DNA from: Chloroflexota bacterium
GTDB lineage: Bacteria > Chloroflexota > UBA11872 > VXOZ01
Assembly: GCA_958295775.1 (NCBI GenBank)
Contig: CATQHC010000009.1
Span: 186,001 to 250,000, forward strand
DNA: 64,000 nt
Direction: 5' to 3'
In this document: positions 9,374 to 17,084 of the stretch, piece by piece
Position numbering within the stretch: the stretch's first letter is position 1
How the letters are laid out: the number at the start of each line of letters is the position of its first letter
Notes under the pieces: generated by a model
What the model was told of the DNA's origin: nothing
The model's input: only the letters and a program-made list of their open reading frames with translations
Databases searched by the model: none
Made by a program: the position numbers and the translations under genes

Positions 9374-9754
9374 ATGAAGATTGCGCTTACCAGCGTCATT
9401 GTGAACGATCCAAGCGAAGCCTTCAGCTTCTATACAGAGATTCTAGGGTTTGTCGAAGTGCTCTATCAACCGGAGGCACAGATAGCCATAGTCGCCTCGC
9501 CCGAGGACAGAGACGGCACGGCACTATTGCTTGAGCCAAATGGCAATCCGGTTGCCAAGGAGTTCCAGCAAGCGGTCTATGCCCAAGGACTGCCAGTCAT
9601 AATATTCGGCGTCGATGACATCCAGAAAGAATATGAACGGCTGTGCGAACTGGGCGTGGAGTTTCGCAAACCGCCGACACAGGCGGATTGGGGCATCGAG
9701 GCCGTATTCGAAGATACGTGCGGAAACCTCGTCCAATTGGCTCAAATTGGCTAG
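9374..9754 (+). CDS. VOC/glyoxalase-fold protein
   Basis: 126 residues. It begins MKIALTSVIVNDPSEAFSFYTEILGF, a typical VOC opening. The middle reads PVIIFGVDDIQKEYERLCELGVEF and the end reads AVFEDTCGNLVQLAQIG, the second beta-alpha-beta-beta module with its E/N-L-x-Q-L strand. The frame is open 14 codons upstream, but GGAG lies 7 bases ahead of the ATG at 9374, which also fits the family. The sequence resembles stress or resistance-type VOC proteins more than glyoxalase I. No function is assigned. Confidence 0.82.
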   Translation: MKIALTSVIVNDPSEAFSFYTEILGFVEVLYQPEAQIAIVASPEDRDGTALLLEPNGNPVAKEFQQAVYAQGLPVIIFGVDDIQKEYERLCELGVEFRKPPTQADWGIEAVFEDTCGNLVQLAQIG

Positions 9755-9980
9755 CCCAAATACTCGTGTGTCTCCAGGTATCGAGGTTACGCGGCACAGA
9801 AAGCCGGTTCGGAGTGAGCGGACGAGGCAGTACGGCAGGCTGGGCTCTGACTCTACTACGCTCTTTTTCTAGCAAAGAGTTCTGAGGCTTTGTGTGAGCA
9901 GAGTCTTCTCTCAACGGAGTCTTAGTTATGTAATGTTTAGCAGCAGACGGTCCGCCAGGTAGAATTGGGGACATTCGCAA

Positions 9981-10547
9981 ATGAAACCGGCTCAGGCAGG
10001 GGTTGGACAGCTACAGTCTTACGCAGCCTTTTTGCGGGGCATCAACGTGGGCGGTCACCGGAAAATAAAGATGGCCGACTTGAAGGCGGCGTTCGTCGCC
10101 CTTGGTTATGAGGACGTCAAGACTGTACTTGCCAGCGGCAATGTCCGGTTCGACTCAGCGGAAACGGATGCGGAAGCCCTCCGCCAGGCGATAGAACAAC
10201 GACTTGCGCATGACTTTGGCTACGCTATCAGTGTCATAATTCGTACGGTCGCGGAGTTGCAGTCCCTCATCGATGCCCAACCCTTCAGTGAGGTGGCCGT
10301 AGGCCCACAAGCAAAACTCTACGTCACCTTTCTCCCCACAGGGCAAACCGCCGGCACTGAGATTGCAGACGATCTCCCCACCGGCTACGCCATCGTGCAC
10401 GCAACAGCGCAAGATGTGTGCAGTGCTCTCTCGCTTTCACAAGGGCGCAGCACAATTGATTTCATGGCCCACTTAGAAAGAAAGTTCGGTCCAAACATTA
10501 CCACCCGCACCTGGAATACCGTCACGCGACTCTTAGCCGCAACCTAG
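9981..10547 (+). CDS. DUF1697 family protein
   Basis: 188 residues, full length for the family. The N-terminal signature SYAAFLRGINVGGHRKIKMA, then ALGYEDVKTVLASGNVRF, is characteristic of DUF1697. The C-terminal half has the usual GRSTIDFMAHLERKFG and RTWNTVTRL. These are small soluble proteins of unknown biochemical role, often found among VOC, DUF1801 and DinB genes as here. The ATG at 9981 is used; a start at the conserved SYAAFLRG would need a non-canonical codon. Confidence 0.88.
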   Translation: MKPAQAGVGQLQSYAAFLRGINVGGHRKIKMADLKAAFVALGYEDVKTVLASGNVRFDSAETDAEALRQAIEQRLAHDFGYAISVIIRTVAELQSLIDAQPFSEVAVGPQAKLYVTFLPTGQTAGTEIADDLPTGYAIVHATAQDVCSALSLSQGRSTIDFMAHLERKFGPNITTRTWNTVTRLLAAT

Positions 10548-10786
10548 TGGGGCGGTACACTATATCCCTAGAGAATCGTGCGTGCCTGGCAATTGGGATT
10601 CCTTCCTCCGGGGCGCAAGAGGCTGCCTGCTAACTCCTGCTCTGAAATGATTGTGTAATGGACCGTCTCTTCCATCCGCTGCCGTTTCTGAGACAAGACG
10701 CCGATTAAGTTACACTGAATTTAGTGATTGTAGCTGCTAGGACCCAATGTATTTCCGCTATTCGCCTAACGACGAAAGGAACTGCC

Positions 10787-11179
10787 ATGTCGCGAATTGT
10801 GCACTTCGAAATCCATGCCTCAGACCCAGAGCGTGCCATTGACTTCTATACGAGCGTATTCGGCTGGAATTTCCACCAATGGGAAGGCGGCGACGCAGAC
10901 TACTGGCTCATCATGACGGGTCCCGATGACGAGCCCGGCATCAATGGCGGACTGTCCAGGCGGCGGGGTGACTCTCCTGAGGACTTCGCGGCAATAAACT
11001 CCTATACGTGTGTCGTCCAAGTCACGGATCTTGACGCGGTTCTAGAGAAGATCACGGCGGCGGGGGGTGTGATGGCCCTACCAAAGAGTCCGGTGCCCGG
11101 TGTCGGTTGGGTTGGTTACGCCAAGGACACGGAGGGCAATATCTTCGGCATGATGCAACCGGATCCTGCTGCGGGATAG
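10787..11179 (+). CDS. VOC/glyoxalase-fold protein (YdeN/CFP32-like)
   Basis: 130 residues. MSRIVHFEIHASDPERAIDFYTSVFGWNFHQW is the typical opening of the VOC subgroup that includes mycobacterial CFP32-like proteins. It continues with SYTCVVQVTDLDAVLEKITAAGG and ends GWVGYAKDTEGNIFGMMQPDP, the second-module strand with the DPEGN turn. AAGGA precedes the ATG at 10787 by 8 bases, whereas the longer open frame back to 10724 has no support. It is the third intact VOC gene within 2.7 kb. Confidence 0.85.
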   Translation: MSRIVHFEIHASDPERAIDFYTSVFGWNFHQWEGGDADYWLIMTGPDDEPGINGGLSRRRGDSPEDFAAINSYTCVVQVTDLDAVLEKITAAGGVMALPKSPVPGVGWVGYAKDTEGNIFGMMQPDPAAG

Positions 11180-11186
11180 TCGGCGT

Positions 11187-11816
11187 GTGGCTCCAGTATC
11201 CGGCCCATCTCGCCGCAAGTCTGAGATCACGCCTGAGCACATCTTAATCGGACACCGCGCCCGTGTGCAGGCCCTCGTAGGTCGACTGCGCCAACTGCTG
11301 CGTGCGACCGGACCTGAGGCTACGGAGAGAGCCTATCCCGGCTGGCACGGCATTGGGTATCGGCACCCGGAGAGTGACTGCTTCCGTGGACTCTGTCCCA
11401 GGAGACCTTTGCACAACCCCACATGCAGACAAGCAGACCTCCCTCTCATAAGGGAGCGGATCGGGGTGAGTGGTCTTTTTGCCGCAATTGCCCCTTGTGT
11501 AGTGCAGGGTCAAAGCGTATTAGAGCAGAATCGGCAAGCATATGTGGCGATTTCAAGAGAATCACCCTCACCCTAACCCTCTCCCGTCGAGGGAGAGGGA
11601 ACTCTCTCATTTCCGCTAGAGTTATGCAAAGGTCTCCTCAGGGAGAACGACGTGCGGTTGCTCTTCGAGCACGGCATCCGCATCAACGAGACTGAAGGTC
11701 TCTTGGCAGGGAATGGCAAGCAGGCGTGCTACGTGCAGATTCGGCGCCAGCAGGACGTTCGGTTACGGTCGCTCAAGCGGCTGATCCGGGCAGCAACGGA
11801 CTGCAAGCGAGGCTGA
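11187..11816 (+). pseudogene. DUF1801 gene interrupted by a MITE-like element
   Basis: The 5' part (GTG at 11187 to about 11401) encodes a DUF1801 N-terminal half including RAYPGWHGIGYRHPES and ends in FRGLCP. The matching 3' part (11642-11816) encodes ENDVRLLFEHGIRIN, then KRLIRAATDCKRG and a stop. Between them is a 235-bp inverted-repeat element (11402-11636) plus one copy of a five-base target. Removing 240 bp joins the halves in frame as CPRENDVRLLFEHG, which matches the family, and would restore a 129-residue protein. The element itself carries an in-frame stop at 11574-11576, so the present gene is truncated. DUF1801 proteins are small YdhG-like proteins of unclear function. Confidence 0.82.
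11402..11636. mobile_element. MITE-like insertion, 235 bp
   Basis: It is bounded by perfect 12-bp terminal inverted repeats, GAGACCTTTGCA (11402-11413) and TGCAAAGGTCTC (11625-11636). The flanks are CCCAG (left) and CTCAG (right), an imperfect five-base duplication of CTNAG type. It carries an internal hairpin CCCTCTCCC/GGGAGAGGG near 11576-11599 and no transposase. Its termini match the element at 19502-19640. Confidence 0.85.
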
Positions 11817-11883
11817 GCATCACCTGCCCAGTTGTCTTGTTGGCAGGGCAAACCTGCCACTCGATACATTCGCGGGGAAAGCG

Positions 11884-12330
11884 TTACGTCGCGGCAACCG
11901 GAACCTGTTCGGCTTCCACCCTGGTATAGACGCGGTCGGCCAAGCTGCCTTCGATGGGGGCCGGCTGGCCGAGGCGGATGCTCTCTTCAAGGTAGCCATA
12001 TAGCTCGTCGATTTCCGATTTGCCGTTCATGCGCTGAAACCACAGGCCTTTGCCATACAAGTAGAGGAACACGTTATTGCCAAGACCACACGGGCCCAGG
12101 CAACCGCCGCCGTCGTCGGCCGTGAACACAATGCTTACGTGTTCTGAGATACCCCGGCGGCGCGCCTCACGCAAGTAATGGGCTTTATCGATTCTGGGAT
12201 AGGTATATCCGTTGCCACAGCAGCAGGCCTGGCACACAAAGAGAAAGCCTGCCATCATCTGCAGGATTTCCTGGCCGCCTTCCAGAGTGGGCACAATTTT
12301 TAGATCGGGTCGACCGGGGAATCCCCTCAT
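11884..12330 (-). CDS. Thioredoxin-fold (2Fe-2S) ferredoxin-like protein
   Basis: 148 residues. The first half has FVCQACCCGNGYTYPRID and the second GGGCLGPCGLGNNVFLYLYGKGLWFQRM. The clustered cysteines followed by C-L-G-x-C are the pattern of thioredoxin-like [2Fe-2S] ferredoxins and the related DUF1636 metal-binding proteins. The C-terminal helix (SEIDELYGYLEESIRLG) fits these families. The start at 12330 is preferred over the upstream codon at 12357 because GAGAGG precedes it. It probably binds an iron-sulfur cluster and acts as a small redox carrier, possibly for a metal or tetrapyrrole pathway. No partner gene lies next to it. Confidence 0.72.
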   Translation of the reverse strand: MRGFPGRPDLKIVPTLEGGQEILQMMAGFLFVCQACCCGNGYTYPRIDKAHYLREARRRGISEHVSIVFTADDGGGCLGPCGLGNNVFLYLYGKGLWFQRMNGKSEIDELYGYLEESIRLGQPAPIEGSLADRVYTRVEAEQVPVAAT

Positions 12331-12517
12331 TTTGTTTTCCTCTCTCCGCCACCACACGCGTCAGTTCTGGTGTCACACACAAATTGAGCACCAACTGCCC
12401 GCGGCTTCTTCCACAGCAACCGGCGCAGATGATGCAAGAACTAAAATCAAGCTCTACAGCCACATTCTCAAGCTACCAGAATCTGCGAATGGTTGTCAAC
12501 TACTTGGCTTGGCCCAC

Positions 12518-12547
12518 TTGACGATACCTCAATCCCCGTGATATAAG
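12518..12547 (+). promoter_or_regulatory. Candidate sigma70-type promoter for structured RNA
   Basis: TTGACG (12518-12523) and TATAAG (12542-12547) are separated by 18 bases, both close to consensus. They lie at the head of a non-coding stretch that ends in a rho-independent terminator. Confidence 0.5.
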
Positions 12548-12553
12548 GTACAA

Positions 12554-12917
12554 GCATAGTGTTGAAACACCTGCAACACCGGAATATTGATCGAAACCAT
12601 GTACGGTGCTTTGGAATTCAACGGTCTCGCGCTACGGCGCGGCCACAAACCTGAATTGTGGCCGCACGTGCTAGTACCGCTTGTAGCCGCCTAGGCGGCG
12701 CAATCAAGAACACACCACACCACTTTTAGCGGGACGGCAGCATCTACAGGCACCGACGTCAAAGATGTGTTACCCAGGCAGGGCTTCGTCCGTGGAGAAC
12801 ATCCCCAAAGAGCCTCGGACGCCTGGCATGCGCATGAAGCCTCAACAAACTGTTCGCTGTATGGATTTCAGTTGCAAGCGTGAATGCCCGTCCCCGCAGT
12901 TGGGGCGGGTTTTTTTC
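12554..12917 (+). ncRNA. Candidate structured RNA or long leader, about 360 nt
   Basis: Between the candidate promoter and a strong terminator there is no plausible gene but many stems. GTGTTG/CAACAC lies near 12559-12579. A 10-bp perfect hairpin GCGGCCACAA/TTGTGGCCGC (12639-12665) follows, then the 14-base palindrome GCCGCCTAGGCGGC (12686-12699). A two-part helix pairs CCAGGC (12774-12779) and GTCCG (12788-12792) with CGGACGCCTGG (12816-12826). The terminator lies 35 bases before the ATG of the next gene. The transcript could therefore be an independent RNA or an attenuated 5' leader. Hallmarks of tmRNA, RNase P and SRP RNA were looked for and not found. Confidence 0.4.
12887..12916 (+). terminator. 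Rho-independent terminator
   Basis: The stem CCCG-T-CCCC (12887-12895, T bulged) pairs with GGGGCGGG (12902-12909), with a 6-base loop and seven T residues (12910-12916). Confidence 0.85.
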
Positions 12918-12951
12918 GTGAAAGAGCTAGGCAAGCCAGAATACAATTGCA

Positions 12952-13296
12952 ATGCTAGGTGAGTTTCCAGAATCCACGGTAGAGATGGAGATTGAGCCCG
13001 ACGGGGCTCCAACGGCGTATCGTTGGAGCAGACGGGCATTGGTGCTTGGAGTCTTGGGCTTCTCTGTCGCAATACTGGTGTTTGGCGTCCTCGCGCTGCT
13101 GCTCCTGGGCATTCCAATTGCGCTGATCACTGGATTAGTAGCAGGAAACTGGCAAGCTACCGAGCAAGCGCTGACGCAGCTATGGCGCCTTAGTCCGGTC
13201 CTGCTTGCCGCGGAGTTCGCGCTCACGTGGTTGCTCGTGGCGCTCTTTCTCATTGTGAGACGCCTGTTGGCTAAGTATGGCATTGCCGTTGTGTGA
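12952..13296 (+). CDS. Small membrane protein, unknown function
   Basis: 114 residues with a short acidic N-terminus and two hydrophobic segments: about 28-62 (LVLGVLGFSVAILVFGVLAL onward, long enough for one or two helices) and about 82-105. No family is recognised. The ATG lies 35 bases past a terminator, so expression may depend on readthrough from the structured leader. The ilvB operon begins 255 bases downstream in the same direction. It is hypothetical but has plausible membrane-protein composition. Confidence 0.5.
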   Translation: MLGEFPESTVEMEIEPDGAPTAYRWSRRALVLGVLGFSVAILVFGVLALLLLGIPIALITGLVAGNWQATEQALTQLWRLSPVLLAAEFALTWLLVALFLIVRRLLAKYGIAVV

Positions 13297-13551
13297 AATA
13301 GTGTTCAAAAGCACGCACAAGCGCTTAACACCGACCGGATGGACGAGTATCATGGAGTGGACTGGTACACTAGCAAGAGCGAAGGTAGCAACCTGCAGGA
13401 TGCGGCGCGCCAATTACATGGATGCCCCACCGTCCTGCGGTGCAGTAAGTGCCGTATTAGCGCTGGCATAACGCGCCTCACACGGTTCTAAAGCATTGAT
13501 TTAGAGTGGACACTATGAGTGAACGAAAACGAAGATTAAGGTAGGGAGCAG
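13297..13551. other. Leader region of the ilv operon
   Basis: 255 bases before ilvB. No T-box consensus, leader peptide rich in branched-chain codons or clear attenuator was found. Confidence 0.35.
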
Positions 13552-15255
13552 ATGAAACGGACGGGTGCAGAGATCATCTTGGATAGCTTGGTGGCACATG
13601 GCGTGCACACCGTATTCGGGTATCCCGGAGGAGCGTGCCTGCCTCTCTATGACGCCCTCTATCACTACCAAGACCGGATCAATCATATCCTTGTGCGTCA
13701 CGAGCAAGGGGCCGCTTTCGCCGCGGACGGCTACGCCCGCGCCAGTGGCGACGTGGGAGTGTGCATTGCCACCAGCGGGCCGGGCGTGACAAATCTCGTT
13801 ACCGGCATTGCGGGCGCGCATATGGATTCGGTCCCCGTGGTTGCCCTCACCGGTCAGGTTCCCCGCAATCTGCTCGGCACCGACGGTTTTCAAGAAACCG
13901 ACGCGACCGGCGTGATGCTGCCTGTCACCAAACACAACTGGCTGGTGATGAACGCTGAAGAACTGCCGCGCGTGATGGAAGAGGCGTTCCACATCGCCAA
14001 TACGGGACGCAAGGGGCCCGTTCAGGTGGACGTTCCCAAGGACGTGTATCTGGAAGAAGTCGAATTTGACAGTGTCCCGCCGCTAAGCATTCGCGGCTAC
14101 AACCCGGAGGAAGGGCTGCAGCCCGATCCAACCCTCGTGCGCGAGGCGGCGGAAGTAATCCACGGCTCGGAAAAGCCTATCATCTTGGCCGGCCATGGCA
14201 TCCACTATTCCGGCGCGTACGAGGAGCTCTTGGCATTCGCGGAGAAGGCGAACATTCCCGTCATCACAACGCTGCACGGTGTCTCATCCTTCCCGGAGAG
14301 CCATGATCTTTCATTCGGTATGGTTGGCATGCACGGCAATATCTATGCCAATTGGGCCGTAGACCGCGCCGACCTGCTCATCTCATTGGGCATGCGCTTC
14401 GACGACCGCGTCACAGGTCGCCTCGAAGACTTCGCTACGGAAGCGCGTATCATTCACGTGGATATCGATCCTGCGGAAATCGGCAAGAACGTCAACACGG
14501 ATGTTGGCATTGTGGCTGACTTGAAGCCTACGATACGCGCGCTCATCGACGAGATCGGTCAGCTCGACCATTCGCCCTGGGTCAAGCAGATTTGCCAGTG
14601 GCGTGAGGACCACCCCAGCCTCGCAATTCGCGAAACCGAGATTGTGCTGCCGCAGTGGGTGATTCGCCAGATATACCACATCACCAACGGCGAGGCTGTG
14701 GTCGTTACGGATGTCGGGCAAGCGCAAATGTGGGCCGCACAGCACTTCTGGTACGACCGGCGGAACACGTTCTTTTCGTCCGGTGGTCTCGGCGCCATGG
14801 GCTATGCGTTCCCCGCGTCAATCGGCGTCAAGTACGCGCGACCCAATGAACAGGTATGGTGCATCATCGGCGACGGCGGCTTCCAGATGACGTTACAGGA
14901 TCTCGCGGTCGTAAAAGAGCACAATGTGGACGTCAAGATTGCCATCATCAACAACAACCACCTTGGCATGATTCGCCAGTGGCAGACGCTCTTCTATGAC
15001 AGCCGCTTCATGAGCGCCAAACTGGAGAATCCGGACTTCGTCAAGCTCGCCGAAGCCTATGGTCTCACGGGCATGCGCGCAACGACGAAGAGCGACGTGG
15101 TGAAGGTGCTGAAAGAGGCGGAGAAGATACCCGGGCCGGTGGTGATGGACTTGGTGGTGGACGAAGTCGAAAAGGTCTACCCCATGGTGCCGGCCGGTTC
15201 CAGCCTCGCCGAGACGATCGAAGGCGACGAAGTGCAAGAGGCAAGATACGCATGA
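13552..15255 (+). CDS. ilvB: Acetolactate synthase large subunit
   Basis: 567 residues, the normal length. This cytoplasmic ThDP enzyme condenses two pyruvates to acetolactate (or pyruvate and 2-oxobutyrate to acetohydroxybutyrate), the first common step of valine, leucine and isoleucine synthesis. The N-terminal domain has VFGYPGGACLPLYDALY and the catalytic glutamate in VRHEQGAAFAADGYAR. The central FAD-binding domain has GMVGMHG. The C-terminal ThDP motif is GDGGFQMTLQDLAV ending in NNN. AGGGAG precedes the ATG. Its last four bases overlap ilvN (ATGA), so the two subunits are translationally coupled. Confidence 0.97.
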   Translation: MKRTGAEIILDSLVAHGVHTVFGYPGGACLPLYDALYHYQDRINHILVRHEQGAAFAADGYARASGDVGVCIATSGPGVTNLVTGIAGAHMDSVPVVALTGQVPRNLLGTDGFQETDATGVMLPVTKHNWLVMNAEELPRVMEEAFHIANTGRKGPVQVDVPKDVYLEEVEFDSVPPLSIRGYNPEEGLQPDPTLVREAAEVIHGSEKPIILAGHGIHYSGAYEELLAFAEKANIPVITTLHGVSSFPESHDLSFGMVGMHGNIYANWAVDRADLLISLGMRFDDRVTGRLEDFATEARIIHVDIDPAEIGKNVNTDVGIVADLKPTIRALIDEIGQLDHSPWVKQICQWREDHPSLAIRETEIVLPQWVIRQIYHITNGEAVVVTDVGQAQMWAAQHFWYDRRNTFFSSGGLGAMGYAFPASIGVKYARPNEQVWCIIGDGGFQMTLQDLAVVKEHNVDVKIAIINNNHLGMIRQWQTLFYDSRFMSAKLENPDFVKLAEAYGLTGMRATTKSDVVKVLKEAEKIPGPVVMDLVVDEVEKVYPMVPAGSSLAETIEGDEVQEARYA

Positions 15256-15773
15256 GACACGTCCTGATTGCGGATGTCGAGGACCAACCCGGCGTCCTGA
15301 ACCGTATTGCCAGCCTCTTTCGCAGGCGTGCCTATAACATCGAGAGCCTGGCAGTCGGCCACTCACACCGGCCAGGCATCTCCCGTATGACGATTGTCGT
15401 GGCGGAAGACCACAAGGAAGCCATACAGGTGGCGAAACAACTGGACAAGCTGATCGAGGTGATCTCGGTCACCGATGTCACTGAACAACGGCATGTGTCC
15501 CGTGAGATGGCCCTCGCTAAAATTGCCGCCCCGGAGATGAAGCGCACTGAGATCTTGCAACTCGCGAATGTCTATCGCGCGCAGGTGGTAGATGTCTCGC
15601 CGGGCAGCATCATTCTGGAAGTGACCGGAGACGAGGACAAGATTGACTCGTTCGTGGAAATCATACGTCCGTATGGCATCCTTGAACTGAGCCGCACCGG
15701 CGAGGTTGCCATGGTGCGGGGCCGAGCAATGCCAGCCCCCACGCTAATGGCTGAAGATGGACCGGCAGCATAG
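15252..15773 (+). CDS. ilvN: Acetolactate synthase small (regulatory) subunit
   Basis: 173 residues, typical length. The N-terminal ACT domain reads VEDQPGVLNRIASLFRRRAYNIESLAVG and binds the feedback inhibitor valine in the family. The C-terminal domain (about 80-160) has ELLQLAN-like and SPGSIILEVTGDEDKIDSF segments. It activates and regulates the IlvB catalytic subunit. It overlaps ilvB by four bases and is followed 90 bases later by ilvC. Confidence 0.96.
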   Translation: MRHVLIADVEDQPGVLNRIASLFRRRAYNIESLAVGHSHRPGISRMTIVVAEDHKEAIQVAKQLDKLIEVISVTDVTEQRHVSREMALAKIAAPEMKRTEILQLANVYRAQVVDVSPGSIILEVTGDEDKIDSFVEIIRPYGILELSRTGEVAMVRGRAMPAPTLMAEDGPAA

Positions 15774-15863
15774 CGCATCTGCGCAACGCCGACCCCACGC
15801 CTTGGCTATATGGGGACGGACGTGGCTACTGTGAGCGCCAAAACAAACTGAAGAGAGGGAACT

Positions 15864-16859
15864 GTGATCCAGGTCTACTACGACGAAGACGCGAATATTG
15901 ATCTGCTCAATGATAAGACGATCGGCATCATTGGGTACGGCAGCCAGGGACATGCCCATGCCCTGAACTTACGCGACAGCGGCTGCACGGTGAGGGTCGG
16001 TCTCTACGAGGGCAGTCGTTCTTGGTCGAAAGTAGAGGAAGATGGTCTTGGCGTAGGTACAGTGGACGCGGTGACGCAGCAAGCCGACCTCATCATGATG
16101 CTTACGCCGGACACTGTCCAGCCAGGCCTCTACGAGGACTCAATTGCGCCGCACTTGCGCGACGGTCACATGCTCCTCTTTGCGCACGGCTTCAACATTC
16201 ACTTTCAGCAGATTGTTCCCCCCGCCAACGTCGACGTGAGCATGGTCGCGCCGAAAGCGCCGGGTCATCGCATGCGCGCGACGTTTGAGGAGGGCAACGG
16301 CGTGCCCGGCCTCCTCGCAATCCAACAGGATGCGAGCGGCAATGCCCGCGAACTGACCCTCGCCTATGCGCGCGGCATCGGCTGCACGCGCGCGGGTGTG
16401 TTGAACACGACGTTCAAGGAAGAGACGGAAACCGACCTGTTTGGCGAACAGACCGTACTCTGCGGTGGCGTGAGCGCGCTGGTAAAGGCAGCATTTGAGA
16501 TCCTGGTAGACGCAGGCTATCAACCGGAAATCGCGTACTTTGAGTGCATGCACGAGCTCAAGCTCATCGTAGACCTCTTCTACCAGGGCGGCCTCAATTA
16601 CATGCGCTACTCGGTAAGCGAGACGGCCGAGTACGGCGACTACAGCCGCGGCCCGCGTGTAGTAGACGATCACGTGCGCGAGTCTATGCAGAAAATCCTC
16701 CACGAAATCCAGACCGGTGAGTTCGCCCGCGAGTGGATACTCGAGAACATGGCCGGCCGCCCGGCCTTCAATGCCCATCGCGAGATGGATAAATCCCACC
16801 AGATCGAAACCGTCGGCAAGAATTTACGGGCAATGATGCCATGGCTCGACCCCAAGTAA
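15864..16859 (+). CDS. ilvC: Ketol-acid reductoisomerase, class I
   Basis: 331 residues, the short class I form. It converts acetolactate to 2,3-dihydroxyisovalerate with NAD(P)H and magnesium. The Rossmann motif is [21 protein letters not shown]. The cofactor-specificity loop reads [17 protein letters not shown]; serine and arginine there suggest NADPH, which is an inference. The C-terminal knotted domain contains [12 protein letters not shown] and the metal ligands in [12 protein letters not shown]. The start is GTG with AGAGGGA in front. Dihydroxyacid dehydratase (ilvD), the next step, is not in the window. Confidence 0.97.
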   Translation: MIQVYYDEDANIDLLNDKTIGIIGYGSQGHAHALNLRDSGCTVRVGLYEGSRSWSKVEEDGLGVGTVDAVTQQADLIMMLTPDTVQPGLYEDSIAPHLRDGHMLLFAHGFNIHFQQIVPPANVDVSMVAPKAPGHRMRATFEEGNGVPGLLAIQQDASGNARELTLAYARGIGCTRAGVLNTTFKEETETDLFGEQTVLCGGVSALVKAAFEILVDAGYQPEIAYFECMHELKLIVDLFYQGGLNYMRYSVSETAEYGDYSRGPRVVDDHVRESMQKILHEIQTGEFAREWILENMAGRPAFNAHREMDKSHQIETVGKNLRAMMPWLDPK

Positions 16860-17084
16860 ACACGACTGGCGCAAAGCAATCGCAGGTGATACCGCGGTTG
16901 CCGGCAATCGCGCCTATGCCGTTCATAGTCAATGAGGAGAGTGGATTCAGGCCCAACCGGCGCCAGGGCGTACCTGCCTTGGTAAGCTGTCGGGCCTGCA
17001 CACTTGCCACGCACGTCGTCTCCTAGAATTGACGCCTTTTTTTAGTCAAACTGTGTTTACTTGGTATAGAGGACTTTATTCAGC

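Noticed and set aside
12554-12917. tmRNA, RNase P or SRP RNA
   Set aside because: Length and structure suggested these, but there is no T-loop or CCA end, no P4 core motif and no GGAAGGAAGCAGCC-type SRP loop.
13297-13551. T-box or attenuator before ilvB
   Set aside because: No AGGGTGGNACCGCG-like sequence and no peptide rich in Leu, Ile or Val codons.
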